NCBI RefSeq assembly: GCF_011398925.1
Contig: NZ_AP022842.1
Span: 1,290,001 to 1,354,000, forward strand
Direction: 5' to 3'
DNA: 64,000 nucleotides
Source: Bacillus sp. KH172YL63
GTDB lineage: Bacteria > Bacillota > Bacilli > Bacillales > Bacillaceae_B
Part shown: in pieces, positions 52,260-60,489 of the stretch
Position numbering within the stretch: the first letter of the stretch is position 1
Layout: each line of letters starts with the position of its first letter
Program-made: the position numbers and the translations under genes
Notes under the pieces: model-generated
The model's database searches: none
The model's input: only the letters and a program-made list of their open reading frames with translations
What the model was told of the DNA's origin: nothing

Positions 52260-52346
52260 GCATGAAATTGGAGATTAATTTCTCACTAACACCCCCTTTT
52301 CCTTTTTTTGAACCGGCACAGTTTACTGTGTTGGTTCTTTTTTTTG
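52260..52346 (+). ncRNA. Candidate C-rich small regulatory RNA
   Basis: About 85 bases with three parts: a 5' hairpin GAAATT/AATTTC, a single-stranded stretch with CTAACACCCCCTTTTCC, and a strong terminator GAACCGGCACAG/CTGTGTTGGTTC followed by T8 or more. No ORF precedes the terminator. A -10-like TATCAT/TATAAC lies at 52246-52256. C-rich unpaired loops that target Shine-Dalgarno sequences typify Firmicute sRNAs such as FsrA and RsaE/RoxS. Identity with a known sRNA is not claimed. Confidence 0.5.
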
Positions 52347-52439
52347 CTTAATGGGGGACCGGTGAATAGGACAGGTTGGGGTGAAACATAATAATCCCAT
52401 CACCATTGTGGTGAATGAACATTACGGAGGGTGAAAGAA

Positions 52440-52616
52440 ATGGCAAAGCGAACGAAAAAACATGATCCTCAGCAGAAAAATAAAAAAGGTTTCGATTCAT
52501 CGAAAATCAATGCGGAATTTGCCCATGAAATGGGAAGTGCTGCGGCCAATAAAGTCCACAAAGACAAAGCAAAAAAAGAAAAAGCATCTAAAAATAATGG
52601 TGAATACAAAGGGTGA
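52440..52616 (+). CDS. 58-residue Lys-rich protein, minor-SASP-like
   Basis: ATG 52440 follows GGAGGGTGAAAG. The product begins MAKRTKKHDPQQKNKKGF and contains INAEFAHEMGSAAANK, then a Lys-rich end. The EF-x-x-E element is reminiscent of the GPR-cleaved EFASE sequence of gamma-type spore proteins, and composition is that of DNA- or spore-associated minor proteins. A TCCGAAC-family terminator ends the unit 30 bases after the stop. Function is inferred only from composition and motif. Confidence 0.65.
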   Translation: MAKRTKKHDPQQKNKKGFDSSKINAEFAHEMGSAAANKVHKDKAKKEKASKNNGEYKG

Positions 52617-52645
52617 TAGGGTAGGCTTTTAGAATGAGGGAAACA

Positions 52646-52701
52646 AAGAAAATCCGAACAGTGATTGAAGGTTCAACCTCCAATACGTTCGGATTTTTGT
52701 T
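52646..52701. terminator. Terminator, TCCGAAC family
   Basis: AAAATCCGAAC and GTTCGGATTTT outer arms, with an internal GATTGAAGGTT-type loop. Placed between the Lys-rich gene and convergent patA. Confidence 0.85.
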
Positions 52702-52774
52702 TGACATGACACGCTCCATATTTGGGTCTGTTCTCCTGTGGAAAAGAACGCTGGCAGCCCCGTAACTGTTTCAA

Positions 52775-53923
52775 CTAAGCACTTATGAAATCTTCTATCC
52801 GGTCGAGTCCTTCTGTCAGCTGATCCATGGAGCAGGCGTAGGAAAGGCGGAAGTAGCCTTCACCTAAATCAGAAAAGGCATCGCCTGGAACGACAGCCAC
52901 CTTTTTCTCCTTGGCGAGATTTAAAGAAAAGTCAAATGAACAGAGGGACAGTCTATCCGGTATCTTTACAAAGAAATAAAAAGCACCATCAGGCTTTACG
53001 ATGTCTTCAAACCCCATGTCTGTCAAGCGGGTGAATACATAATCCCTTCTTTTTTTGTACGCTGCCTTCATGACATCAGCATCATTTTTACCGTCTGTAA
53101 GAGCTGCAAAAGCTGCTTTTTGAGAAATGGAAGAAGCACAGGAGACATTATACTGATGAACTTTCAGCAGGTGTCTTGAAATGGTCTCCGGTGCAAACAG
53201 CAAACCTATTCTCCAGCCGGTCATGCTGTGCGACTTTGATAAACCATTCACGATGATCGTCTGATCACGGAGAAATTGTGCAATGGAATGATGAGGTTGG
53301 TCAAAGGTCAGTTCACTGTATATCTCATCAGCCAGCACAAAAATCCCCCTGCCTCTCAGCAAATCGGCGATCTCCTTCAATTCATCCCTGGATAAGCTGA
53401 CTCCGGTGGGATTGGACGGATAGGGAAGGATGATGCATTTCGTCTGGGGCGTAAGGCTTTTCTCTATGAGAGATGCATCCATCTTAAAATTATTTTTCGT
53501 AATGTCGATATGAACAGGTTTCGCACCGCAAAGATGGATGATTGGCTCATAACCTGGATAAACTGGACCGGGAAGAAGGCATTCATCCCCTTTTCCCAAT
53601 ATTGAGCGGAGAACCACATCGATCCCCTGGGATGCACCGTTTGTCACGATGACTTCGTCTGGATGATAGTGGACATTGTATTTTTCCGCTGCAAACTTTG
53701 CTGCGGCTTCACGCAGTTCAAGAAACCCGGCATTATGGGTGTACGTTGTGAAATTGTCATCAATGGCCCTTTTGGCTGCATCCTTAATATGCTGCGGTGT
53801 AGGGAAATCAGGCTGACCGATTGTGAGTGAGATCATGCCTTCGATGTCTGAAACCATGTTGAAAAATCTTCGTATTCCTGAAATTTGTATGTTTTTCACG
53901 CTTGAGTTGATATACTGCTCCAT
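52775..53923 (-). CDS. patA: PLP-dependent aminotransferase PatA-like
   Basis: 382 residues, class I fold. SLTIGQPDFPTP, VTNGASQGIDVVLRS, LPYPSNPTGVSLS, VLADEIYSELTFD and VNGLSKSHSMTGWRIG with the PLP Lys are all intact. B. subtilis PatA acts in lysine/DAP-pathway transamination (N-acetyl-L,L-diaminopimelate aminotransferase). Neighbourhood (ptsHI, ykwB, patA, cheV, ykyB) matches. I place the start at the ATG six bases after AGTAGGTG (53923) and not at the upstream GTG. Confidence 0.88.
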   Translation of the reverse strand: MEQYINSSVKNIQISGIRRFFNMVSDIEGMISLTIGQPDFPTPQHIKDAAKRAIDDNFTTYTHNAGFLELREAAAKFAAEKYNVHYHPDEVIVTNGASQGIDVVLRSILGKGDECLLPGPVYPGYEPIIHLCGAKPVHIDITKNNFKMDASLIEKSLTPQTKCIILPYPSNPTGVSLSRDELKEIADLLRGRGIFVLADEIYSELTFDQPHHSIAQFLRDQTIIVNGLSKSHSMTGWRIGLLFAPETISRHLLKVHQYNVSCASSISQKAAFAALTDGKNDADVMKAAYKKRRDYVFTRLTDMGFEDIVKPDGAFYFFVKIPDRLSLCSFDFSLNLAKEKKVAVVPGDAFSDLGEGYFRLSYACSMDQLTEGLDRIEDFISA

Positions 53924-54051
53924 TATGTACACCTACTTTGATGATTTGTTACATATTTTATCACTATTCCTTGTGTTTACGAAGTGATTTTGTTTGAATG
54001 AAACGCAAAGAGGGAAAAGATAAAGAAAATAAAACAGTTAGGAAGAGCATT

Positions 54052-55047
54052 ATGATTCGAACAAGCATTGTCATGGAAAATGGGGAAGTCAAGCATCAGG
54101 TCCCCTTATCAAAGATAAAAGAAAAGGGAGTCAAATGGTATTGGGTTGATTTTTCAGAGCCCAGTTCTAAAGATATCCGGTTACTTAAATTGTATTTTCG
54201 CTTTCATCCCCTGGCAATCGAAGACTGTCTGGATGATTTCAGTCAGCGGCCAAAGCTCGATTTTTATGATCAGTACATATTTGTGCTCCTTCATGGCATC
54301 AATAAGCAAAACCTCGAGTCATATGAAGTCAATATGTTTGTTAATGGAAGATTCATCGTTACGTTTCATAAGGAACCTGTAAAGGAACTGGATCAGCTGT
54401 GGAGTGAGATGGAAGAAAGGGGCGGCGAACTCAGCCCCTTTAAAATTATGCATGGGATTGTTGACCGTTTGGTGGATGAATATTTTCCCCTTGTCTATAA
54501 GATCGAAGACCGACTGAACAGGATGGAAGATAACACCCATGATGAAGCGGACAGGAATCTGATGGATGAACTGTTCGATATTCGCCACGATATGTCCAGG
54601 CTGAGGAGAACACTCGTCCCAATGAGGGATTTACTGTACAGGATCAGTAATTCGGGAAAATTGAATTCCTTGAAAGAAGAACAATTGTATTTCAATGACG
54701 TGTATGATCATTTAATCAAACTGGTGGAGATGCTCGAGTCTTACCGGGAGTTTTCCTCTGATATCCGTGATAATTATTTATCGATCAATTCGGATAAAAT
54801 GAACAATATCATGATGACGCTGACAGTCATTACGACGATCTTCATGCCCCTTACCTTCATAGCGGGGTTATACGGGATGAATTTTGTTTACATGCCTGAA
54901 CTTGATGAAAGAAACGGATATTTCATCGTCCTTGGAATAATGGGCGTGATTGCCCTTGTCATGTTCGGTTTCTTTGTAAAGATCGGCTGGCTGCGATTCG
55001 GCCCTAAAAAACGGAGGAAAAAGAGAAGGTTCCTCCGTTTGAAATAG
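54052..55047 (+). CDS. CorA family magnesium/divalent cation transporter
   Basis: 331 residues: a large cytosolic alpha/beta N-domain (HPLAIEDCLDDFSQRPKLDFYDQYIFVLLHG), long helices (NRMEDNTHDEAD), and two C-terminal membrane helices. The first ends with the YGMNF selectivity motif, followed by a short acidic loop (YMPELDERNG). The tail is very basic (KKRRKKRRF). CorA forms a pentameric Mg2+ channel gated by cytosolic Mg2+. ATG 54052 follows GGAAGAG; the frame is open to an ATG at 53998 without a clear site. Divergent from patA. Confidence 0.92.
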   Translation: MIRTSIVMENGEVKHQVPLSKIKEKGVKWYWVDFSEPSSKDIRLLKLYFRFHPLAIEDCLDDFSQRPKLDFYDQYIFVLLHGINKQNLESYEVNMFVNGRFIVTFHKEPVKELDQLWSEMEERGGELSPFKIMHGIVDRLVDEYFPLVYKIEDRLNRMEDNTHDEADRNLMDELFDIRHDMSRLRRTLVPMRDLLYRISNSGKLNSLKEEQLYFNDVYDHLIKLVEMLESYREFSSDIRDNYLSINSDKMNNIMMTLTVITTIFMPLTFIAGLYGMNFVYMPELDERNGYFIVLGIMGVIALVMFGFFVKIGWLRFGPKKRRKKRRFLRLK

Positions 55048-55062
55048 TATCGCCTTGCAGGG

Positions 55063-55110
55063 TGGAACAGAACGCCGAACGATTTGTACAGCGCTCTGTT
55101 CCATCTCTTT
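55063..55110. terminator. Hairpin between corA-like and HD-domain genes
   Basis: TGGAACAGAACGC and GCGCTCTGTTCCA arms with a TCTCTTT tail; converging genes share it. Confidence 0.75.
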
Positions 55111-55120
55111 GTCTACGGAC

Positions 55121-55708
55121 TTATCCCTCCCCCAGCCAACCTTCTTTAACTCCTTGATTCACCCATTCCTTGATTTGGGCATAAATATCAGGGGAAATAT
55201 CCTTCACCCATCTGTTTCTCTTTAATACCTGCTCTGCTTTGATTTGATGCTCCATCCACGATTTCCCTTCCGTTGATACATTTAAAAGCAGGGGCTGGAT
55301 GTGATCGATGATCATGGCATAAAGAGCTTCGTTCGATTTACCCTCTTCGAATTCATCCCACAGTGAGCGGTATTCATCCCTGATTTTCGCCGGGAGCAAG
55401 CCAAAGATGCGATCTGCCGCAAATCTTTCACGTTCCTCCTTGTCTTCATAGCCCTCGGAATCAAAGGCATATGTATCCCCTGCATCGATTTCGACGATAT
55501 CATGAAGCAGCAGCATTTTCAGAGCTTTGAATAAATCTGTTTCATCCTTCCTTTCATACATATCAAAAAGCGTCATGGCCATGACACAGACGTGCCATGA
55601 ATGCTCACCGCTGTTTTCACGGCGACTCCCATCTGTAATATACGTTCTCCGATCAACTGATTTCAGTTGATCCACTTCTTTCAAAAAGTGCATCATTTCA
55701 GCTAACAT
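55121..55708 (-). CDS. HD-domain phosphohydrolase (YfbR-like)
   Basis: 195 residues. The HD motif appears as ENSGEHSWHVCVMAM with the first His, and LLLHDIVEIDAGDTYAFD with the His-Asp pair and following Glu-Asp. The fold matches YfbR-type 5'-deoxynucleotidases (HD_3), which hydrolyse nucleoside monophosphates and depend on Co/Mn. The start at 55708 has GGAGG seven bases upstream; an extension to 55738 passes through it. Substrate assignment is by family only. It is next to, but divergent from, the queuosine operon. Confidence 0.85.
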   Translation of the reverse strand: MLAEMMHFLKEVDQLKSVDRRTYITDGSRRENSGEHSWHVCVMAMTLFDMYERKDETDLFKALKMLLLHDIVEIDAGDTYAFDSEGYEDKEERERFAADRIFGLLPAKIRDEYRSLWDEFEEGKSNEALYAMIIDHIQPLLLNVSTEGKSWMEHQIKAEQVLKRNRWVKDISPDIYAQIKEWVNQGVKEGWLGEG

Positions 55709-55911
55709 CCGGTATCCTCCATGTTTTGGCTTATTCAATCATTATGCTTAGAAGCAGGGGATATTGCAACTCTGTTCATCCAATACGCCGCTACGCCCAC
55801 ATCATGAGATGGCATTTTGATGAAATCGATCCCAGAGGTAGATTTTTTTCGGAAAAAACGTTATATTGGTTGAAGACAATTTAAGAAGAATTGGAGTCTT
55901 AAGATAAACTC

Positions 55912-55988
55912 CGAGAGGTTCTAGCACAACCCTCTATAAAAAACTAAGGAAAACGGCATCCTTAGGTGTCGTTATTTTCTGTTAAGGC
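55912..55988 (+). promoter_or_regulatory. preQ1-I riboswitch controlling queCDE
   Basis: The aptamer GAGAGGTTCTAGCACAACCC-TCTATAAAAAACTAAGG at 55914-55950 fits the preQ1 class I consensus, including the C-containing loop and the A-rich H-type pseudoknot tail. The tail CTAAGGA can instead pair with TCCTTAG just downstream, while AACGGCA pairs with TGTCGTT followed by ATTTT. These are mutually exclusive antiterminator and terminator stems. preQ1 binding should stop transcription of queuosine synthesis genes. Confidence 0.93.
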
Positions 55989-56078
55989 GAATGTTTGCCT
56001 GAGTTATAGAGTTCGAACAGAATCTCTTTCTTCTATACAGGTGACAAGGACCTGTTGAAAAAGAAAGGAGCACCATTT

Positions 56079-56741
56079 ATGAACACAGAGAAAGCGTTAG
56101 TCGTATTTAGCGGAGGCCAAGATAGTACAACGTGTTTATTTTGGGCGAAGCAGCAATTTAAAGATGTAGATGCAGTGACATTCAACTATGGTCAGAGACA
56201 TGTTGCAGAATTGGACTGTGCAAAGGAGATTGCAGAAGATCTCAATGTCGCTCACCATGTATTAGATATGAGTTTATTGAATCAACTGGCACCAAGTGCA
56301 TTGACCAGGGACGAAGAAATCACCCAGGAAGAGGGGGAATTACCGTCCACTTTTGTTCCCGGGAGAAACCTATTGTTCCTGTCATTTGCAGGTATTCTCG
56401 CAAAGCAAATCGGGGCAAAGCATATAGTGACAGGCGTGTGCGAAACGGATTTCAGCGGTTATCCTGATTGCAGGGATATCTTCGTGAAATCATTGAATGT
56501 CAGCCTCAACCTGTCGATGGATGATCAATTTGTCATTCACACACCGCTTATGTGGATCGATAAAGCCCAAACGTGGGAAATGGCAGATCAATTGGGCGCA
56601 TTTGAATACGTGCAGGAGAATACCCTTACATGCTACAACGGCATCAAAGGCAGCGGATGCGGCGAATGCCCGGCATGTGAGCTCAGACAACGTGGCCTGG
56701 ACGAATATGTAAAGGATAAAAGAGGGGGAGACAAAGCATGA
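56079..56741 (+). CDS. queC: 7-cyano-7-deazaguanine synthase QueC
   Basis: 220 residues. The PP-loop ATPase motif [11 protein letters not shown] lies near residue 10. The C-terminal zinc site has Cys in [18 protein letters not shown]. QueC converts 7-carboxy-7-deazaguanine to preQ0 with ATP and ammonia. ATG 56079 follows AAAGGAG; upstream in-frame codons lack a site. It is first in the operon behind the preQ1 riboswitch, and its stop overlaps queD by ATGA. Confidence 0.97.
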   Translation: MNTEKALVVFSGGQDSTTCLFWAKQQFKDVDAVTFNYGQRHVAELDCAKEIAEDLNVAHHVLDMSLLNQLAPSALTRDEEITQEEGELPSTFVPGRNLLFLSFAGILAKQIGAKHIVTGVCETDFSGYPDCRDIFVKSLNVSLNLSMDDQFVIHTPLMWIDKAQTWEMADQLGAFEYVQENTLTCYNGIKGSGCGECPACELRQRGLDEYVKDKRGGDKA

Positions 56742-57169
56742 TTCAGCAAATTTACCCGACTCCCGATCATCCTTATGAATTTGAATTGAACAAAGATATG
56801 CATTTTGCTGCAGCTCATTATATTCCCCATCCTGATGCCGGGAGCTGTCAGGAAGTGCATGGGCATACGTATTTTGCAAATATTACGATCGCAGGGGACC
56901 TCCTCGATGATTCCGGTTTTCTGATTAATTTTCAGCACATCAAGAAATTGATCCATAAGAGATTTGATCATAAAGTGCTCAATGATGATGCGGCTTTTGC
57001 TGAAAAGGGACCCATGTCATTTCCAACAACCGAAGTGATGGCAAAAGTAATCTGGGAAATCATCCAGGATCATTTGAATACTCTTCCTCATGGCCCGCAA
57101 TGCCTGCAGGTGTTCTTAAGAGAAACCCCGACCAGCTATGTGATTTATAGACCGAAGGGGAAGAAATGA
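56738..57169 (+). CDS. queD: 6-carboxy-5,6,7,8-tetrahydropterin synthase QueD
   Basis: 143 residues with the 6-pyruvoyl-tetrahydropterin synthase fold. The zinc His ligands are in MHFAAAHYI and [10 protein letters not shown], and [11 protein letters not shown] and FDHKVLND contribute the active site. It makes carboxytetrahydropterin from dihydroneopterin triphosphate. It overlaps queC and queE by four bases each, so translation is coupled. Confidence 0.96.
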   Translation: MIQQIYPTPDHPYEFELNKDMHFAAAHYIPHPDAGSCQEVHGHTYFANITIAGDLLDDSGFLINFQHIKKLIHKRFDHKVLNDDAAFAEKGPMSFPTTEVMAKVIWEIIQDHLNTLPHGPQCLQVFLRETPTSYVIYRPKGKK

Positions 57170-57891
57170 TGAAGAAGATACCAGTATTAGAAGTGTTCGG
57201 TCCAACGATTCAGGGAGAAGGAATGGTCATCGGCCGGAAAACGATGTTTGTCAGGACCGCAGGATGTGATTACAGCTGCTCATGGTGTGATTCAGCGTTC
57301 ACGTGGGACGGTTCTGCCAAAGATGATATCGTGCTTATGACTGCTGCAGAAGTGTGGGAAAGGTTGAAGGAAATCGGAGGAAGCCGATTTTCCCATGTCA
57401 CGATCTCAGGAGGAAACCCAGCACTGCTGGCAGGGCTTCACGAACTGATCGCGATCTTCAAGGAAAACGGAATTGAGTCTGCCCTTGAAACCCAGGGTAG
57501 CCGCTGGCAGGACTGGTTCTATGACATCGATGACCTGACGATCTCCCCTAAACCTCCAAGCTCCGGTATGGAGACGGACTTCGGGAAGCTCGATTCCATC
57601 GTTCACAGGCTTCAGGAAAACGGATCTCAGTTCAGTTTGAAAGTCGTGGTATTTGATGAAACAGACCTGGAATATGCGACGTATGTGCATAAACGCTACC
57701 CTTCTGTTCCATTTTATATTCAGACGGGAAACCCTGCTGTATCTGAAGGAGATACAGGGAAGCTCGTTTCTTCCCTTTTAACCGACTATGAAAGACTCAT
57801 TGAGAAAGTATGTGACAATGAGGATTTGAATCATGTAAGGGTACTGCCCCAATTACACACACTTGTATGGGGAAACATGCGAGGCGTATAG
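57166..57891 (+). CDS. queE: 7-carboxy-7-deazaguanine synthase QueE (radical SAM)
   Basis: 241 residues. The radical SAM Cys cluster is CDYSCSWC (CxxxCxxC) in RTAGCDYSCSWCDSAFTW; GPTIQGEGMVIG is the conserved start, and HVTISGGNPAL carries the GGE-like SAM motif as GGN. It performs the ring contraction to 7-carboxy-7-deazaguanine. ATG 57166 overlaps queD; ATG 57169 is an equal alternative. No queF follows, unlike the four-gene B. subtilis ykvJKLM operon as I recall it. Confidence 0.96.
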   Translation: MMKKIPVLEVFGPTIQGEGMVIGRKTMFVRTAGCDYSCSWCDSAFTWDGSAKDDIVLMTAAEVWERLKEIGGSRFSHVTISGGNPALLAGLHELIAIFKENGIESALETQGSRWQDWFYDIDDLTISPKPPSSGMETDFGKLDSIVHRLQENGSQFSLKVVVFDETDLEYATYVHKRYPSVPFYIQTGNPAVSEGDTGKLVSSLLTDYERLIEKVCDNEDLNHVRVLPQLHTLVWGNMRGV

Positions 57892-57892
57892 G

Positions 57893-57927
57893 AAAGAAGC
57901 GAGTGATGGTCACTCGCTTCTTTTTTT
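57893..57927 (+). terminator. Terminator of queCDE
   Basis: AAAGAAGCGAGTGA and TCACTCGCTTCTTT arms, then T-run; immediately after queE. It may also end the convergent small gene. Confidence 0.92.
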
Positions 57928-58095
57928 GACACTTTTTTGCCCTTCCACGTAGGACAGATCTTCCGTGTCATCGATTCCTTCTGCATTCTTTCCGATGGCA
58001 ATGAGGGGAAGGTTGTACTGTGCAGGAAGAATGTGGTTGCTGATTTCCGCAAAGTCAGGCACATCCCGATTTCCGCGATGATCAAGTTCAGTCAT
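57910..58095 (-). CDS. 61-residue hypothetical protein
   Basis: The minus-strand ATG at 58095 has AGGAGGTG six bases upstream, an excellent site. The product begins MTELDHRGNRDVPDFAEIS, is acidic in the middle and ends with a basic KSVKKRSE. It has no Cys or membrane segment. Its 3' end lies within the queCDE terminator. It is divergent from cheV. No family recognised. Confidence 0.6.
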   Translation of the reverse strand: MTELDHRGNRDVPDFAEISNHILPAQYNLPLIAIGKNAEGIDDTEDLSYVEGQKSVKKRSE

Positions 58096-58273
58096 TTGAA
58101 CACCTCCTCATCTTAGTATGGTTGAGTTGGCATTTTCTATTAGTCTGATATGGTCCAGGTAATAAAAGAAGTGGGAGAGAGCTTATTTTTCCTGAAGGGT
58201 AAAGAAGTTCAGCAATTGTTCGATATAAGAAGGGAAGGCAATCAAGCTAAAGCGCATGGAAGGACGAATACAA

Positions 58274-59176
58274 TTGAATCATACTAATGGAATTCTGCTT
58301 GAAAGTGGAACAAATGAACTGGAAATCGTGGAATTTGAAGTTCAGCATAATAAATTTGGGATCAATGTCATCAAAGTGAAAGAAATTATCCAACCGAAAA
58401 CGGTCATTCCGGTCCCTCATTCCCATCCTTATGTAAAGGGGCTCATTCAATTGAGGGGGGAAGTCCTCCCGGTTGTGGATATGGCAAGGGTACTAGGGGT
58501 GAAGGAAGAAGAAACAGCGACTTCAAAATATATCGTTTCTGAATTCAACCAGCAGAAAGTCATCTTTCATGTACATAACGTCACTCAGATCCACCGTATA
58601 TCATGGGATCAAATCGATAAGCCCTCAGAGGTGTATACGGGTGTGCATTCAGGGATCATCGGTGTCATAAAACAACAGGAATCGATGATTCTTTTGCTTG
58701 ATTTCGAAAGCATCATGCTTGAAATCAATCCAGAGACGGGAATCCGGGTCGAACAGGTGAAGAAGCTCGGACCAAGAGAAAGAAGCAACAAGAAGATCGT
58801 TGCAGCCGAAGATTCTCCCCTGCTGAGAAAGCTGTTGAACGATACGTTAAAGGAAGCGGGATATGAAGATGTGGAGTTTTTCGAAAACGGGGCTGATGCT
58901 TTCCGCTATTTAGAATCGGTGGCGGAAGAATCCGGGGACATCAAGGATTCAGTACAGCTTGTATTGACGGATATTGAAATGCCGCAGATGGATGGACATC
59001 ATCTGACGAAACGGATCAAGAGCCACCCTAAGCTTCAGGCTCTTCCAGTCATCATCTTTTCATCTCTGATCACAAATGATCTGAAGCATAAAGGGGAAAT
59101 GGTGGGAGCGGAAGATCAAATCAGCAAGCCTGAAATCGCAGAGCTGATTTTGAAAATTGACCAGCATATCCTTTAG
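58274..59176 (+). CDS. cheV: Chemotaxis coupling protein CheV
   Basis: About 300 residues. A CheW-like coupling domain (ELEIVEFEVQHNKFGINVIKVKEIIQP, GLIQLRGEVLPVVDMARVLG) is followed by a receiver domain (VAAEDSPLLRKLLNDTLKEAG, LVLTDIEMPQMDG with the phosphorylated Asp, and FSSLITNDLKHKGEMVGAEDQISKPE with the conserved Lys). CheV couples receptors to CheA and is itself phosphorylated for adaptation. I use the TTG at 58274 with GGAAGGA eight bases upstream; ATG 58256 has no site. A SigD promoter could not be defined. Confidence 0.92.
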   Translation: MNHTNGILLESGTNELEIVEFEVQHNKFGINVIKVKEIIQPKTVIPVPHSHPYVKGLIQLRGEVLPVVDMARVLGVKEEETATSKYIVSEFNQQKVIFHVHNVTQIHRISWDQIDKPSEVYTGVHSGIIGVIKQQESMILLLDFESIMLEINPETGIRVEQVKKLGPRERSNKKIVAAEDSPLLRKLLNDTLKEAGYEDVEFFENGADAFRYLESVAEESGDIKDSVQLVLTDIEMPQMDGHHLTKRIKSHPKLQALPVIIFSSLITNDLKHKGEMVGAEDQISKPEIAELILKIDQHIL

Positions 59177-59208
59177 TCAAAAACCACACTCTGATTGATA
59201 CCAGGGTA

Positions 59209-59278
59209 AGATAAAAAATCCGAACGGGTTCGATCTTCATGAATGAATGTCGAATCAACGTTCGGATTTTTTATCTTA
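59209..59278. terminator. Terminator, TCCGAAC family
   Basis: AGATAAAAAATCCGAACG and CGTTCGGATTTTTTATCT arms, with an inner GGTTCGA/TCGAATC-like extension. Between cheV and the convergent ykyB. Confidence 0.9.
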
Positions 59279-59373
59279 AAGACATATTCCACGGCATATG
59301 TCCTTTACTTGGAAGAAACCGGTCCCTGTCACTTTAAGGGAAATATGCGTTAACGCACTAAAATCGATAGGCA

Positions 59374-59841
59374 TCAAAAGAAGCTGTCTCCCAATTTTTT
59401 GAAGACTGGTTTTTGGTATTGGGGCTTTTCCGGTTTCCGGGTCCGGTCATTTCGGTCAGACAAACCGGTGTATTGTTCCAGGATTCCTTTGGCCTGTTGA
59501 AGGGGCATTTTGCATTTTGGGTTTCTTGATCGCTGATCGAGAGAACCCAGGTGAGGCAGCGCTTTAAAATCCTCTTTGGAGGGTGGGAGATGAAAAGTGT
59601 AATCTCCGCAATCGATTAATACGTCGGATTGCTGCTGGCTGAATTTAGGGTTGTTGGAAAAGTGCAGTCCCACTTTCCTGGCCTTGCCTTCCTGGATCAT
59701 TTTCACAAGTGCCCGCTTTTTTAATGTATATAAGTATTTTGGGTTTCCTGCCGTTTTCGCATGTCTGTTTACAGTGAAAATAGCTTGAGAGAGGGTATTT
59801 ACGGATGTGGAGATAGGGGTGGATTTACTAGTGTTTCTCAA
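59374..59841 (-). CDS. ykyB: YkyB family protein
   Basis: 155 residues, near the B. subtilis YkyB length. It begins with a Ser/Thr-rich stretch, then NTLSQAIFTVNRHAKTAGNPKYLYTLKKRALVKM in two blocks, LHFSNNPKFSQQQSDVLIDCGDYTFHLPP, and a basic Pro-rich tail. Function is unknown; the small beta-rich middle might be an RNA or metal site. The TTG start at 59841 follows AAAGGAG at nine bases. Placement after cheV matches B. subtilis cheV-ykyB. Confidence 0.85.
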   Translation of the reverse strand: MRNTSKSTPISTSVNTLSQAIFTVNRHAKTAGNPKYLYTLKKRALVKMIQEGKARKVGLHFSNNPKFSQQQSDVLIDCGDYTFHLPPSKEDFKALPHLGSLDQRSRNPKCKMPLQQAKGILEQYTGLSDRNDRTRKPEKPQYQKPVFKKLGDSFF

Positions 59842-59927
59842 GTTATTGGCTCCTTTCTAATATGTTCATTCCCATTATACTCCTTTTCCCTTTGATTGGA
59901 AAGGTATGAGAAGGAAGTCAAGGTAAA

Positions 59928-59975
59928 AGAAAAGGCCCTACCAAAACATGTTCAGGAGACAGTTTCTGGTGGGCC
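59928..59975 (-). terminator. Terminator of the Tyr/Pro/Gly-rich gene
   Basis: On the minus strand GGCCCACCAGAAAC and GTTTTGGTAGGGCC pair, followed by TTTTCTTTT. Confidence 0.75.
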
Positions 59976-59981
59976 ATATCG

Positions 59982-60281
59982 TTATCTTTGGGGATAAATA
60001 TTGATATTCTCTGTAAGATTTTGTGGGATCGACTGATAGTTCGTGGAATTGTAGGGCTGCTGCGGGTACCCTCCAGGATAAGGATATCCTCCGTATGGCG
60101 GATAAGGCGGATAGCACGCAGGTCCGTAGCATGGCCGGTTGAAGAGAAGCGGACTAATCGCCAATCCGGCCAATCCACCAGCTAAAAAAGGCAAACCGAA
60201 GAAAAAAGGGAAAAAGCGTTGATCCCCGCCCTGGACACCCCTATATCTTGGATACGGGTAATAATATGCAGATCTATACAT
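59982..60281 (-). CDS. Tyr/Pro/Gly-rich small protein, possible coat or surface protein
   Basis: 99 residues. It begins MYRSAYYYPYPRYRG, has one hydrophobic helix (FFPFFFGLPFLAGGLAGLAI), then CYGPACYPPYPPYGGYPYPGG-type repeats split by two Cys. Such composition is found in Bacillus spore coat and surface proteins that cross-link through Tyr or Cys. GAGAGGAGG lies eight bases before the minus-strand ATG. Single gene with its own terminator; role is an inference from composition. Confidence 0.75.
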   Translation of the reverse strand: MYRSAYYYPYPRYRGVQGGDQRFFPFFFGLPFLAGGLAGLAISPLLFNRPCYGPACYPPYPPYGGYPYPGGYPQQPYNSTNYQSIPQNLTENINIYPQR

Positions 60282-60489
60282 ATAAGAAACCTCCTCTCTC
60301 TATTCCCTTTAGTGTATGGCTTCTCTGTATGCTGTGCGCCTGTCTCCCTTTTATTGGGCAACGAGGGGGCCGGGAAAAAAATTATGGATTATTCTCATAA
60401 GTATGTAGGAAAATCATGGGTAAAATAGTAAAATATAATCATGACACATTTTGTTGAAAAAGACAGAAGCCTAAAAGGATGAAGAATCC

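Noticed and set aside
52246..52346. Identification of the small RNA as FsrA or RoxS
   Set aside because: The shape is similar, but no Fur box is visible and I cannot align it from memory well enough to name it.
58096..58255. SigD-type promoter for cheV
   Set aside because: A GTCTGATAT resembles the SigD -10 element, but no TAAA lies at the required 15-base distance.
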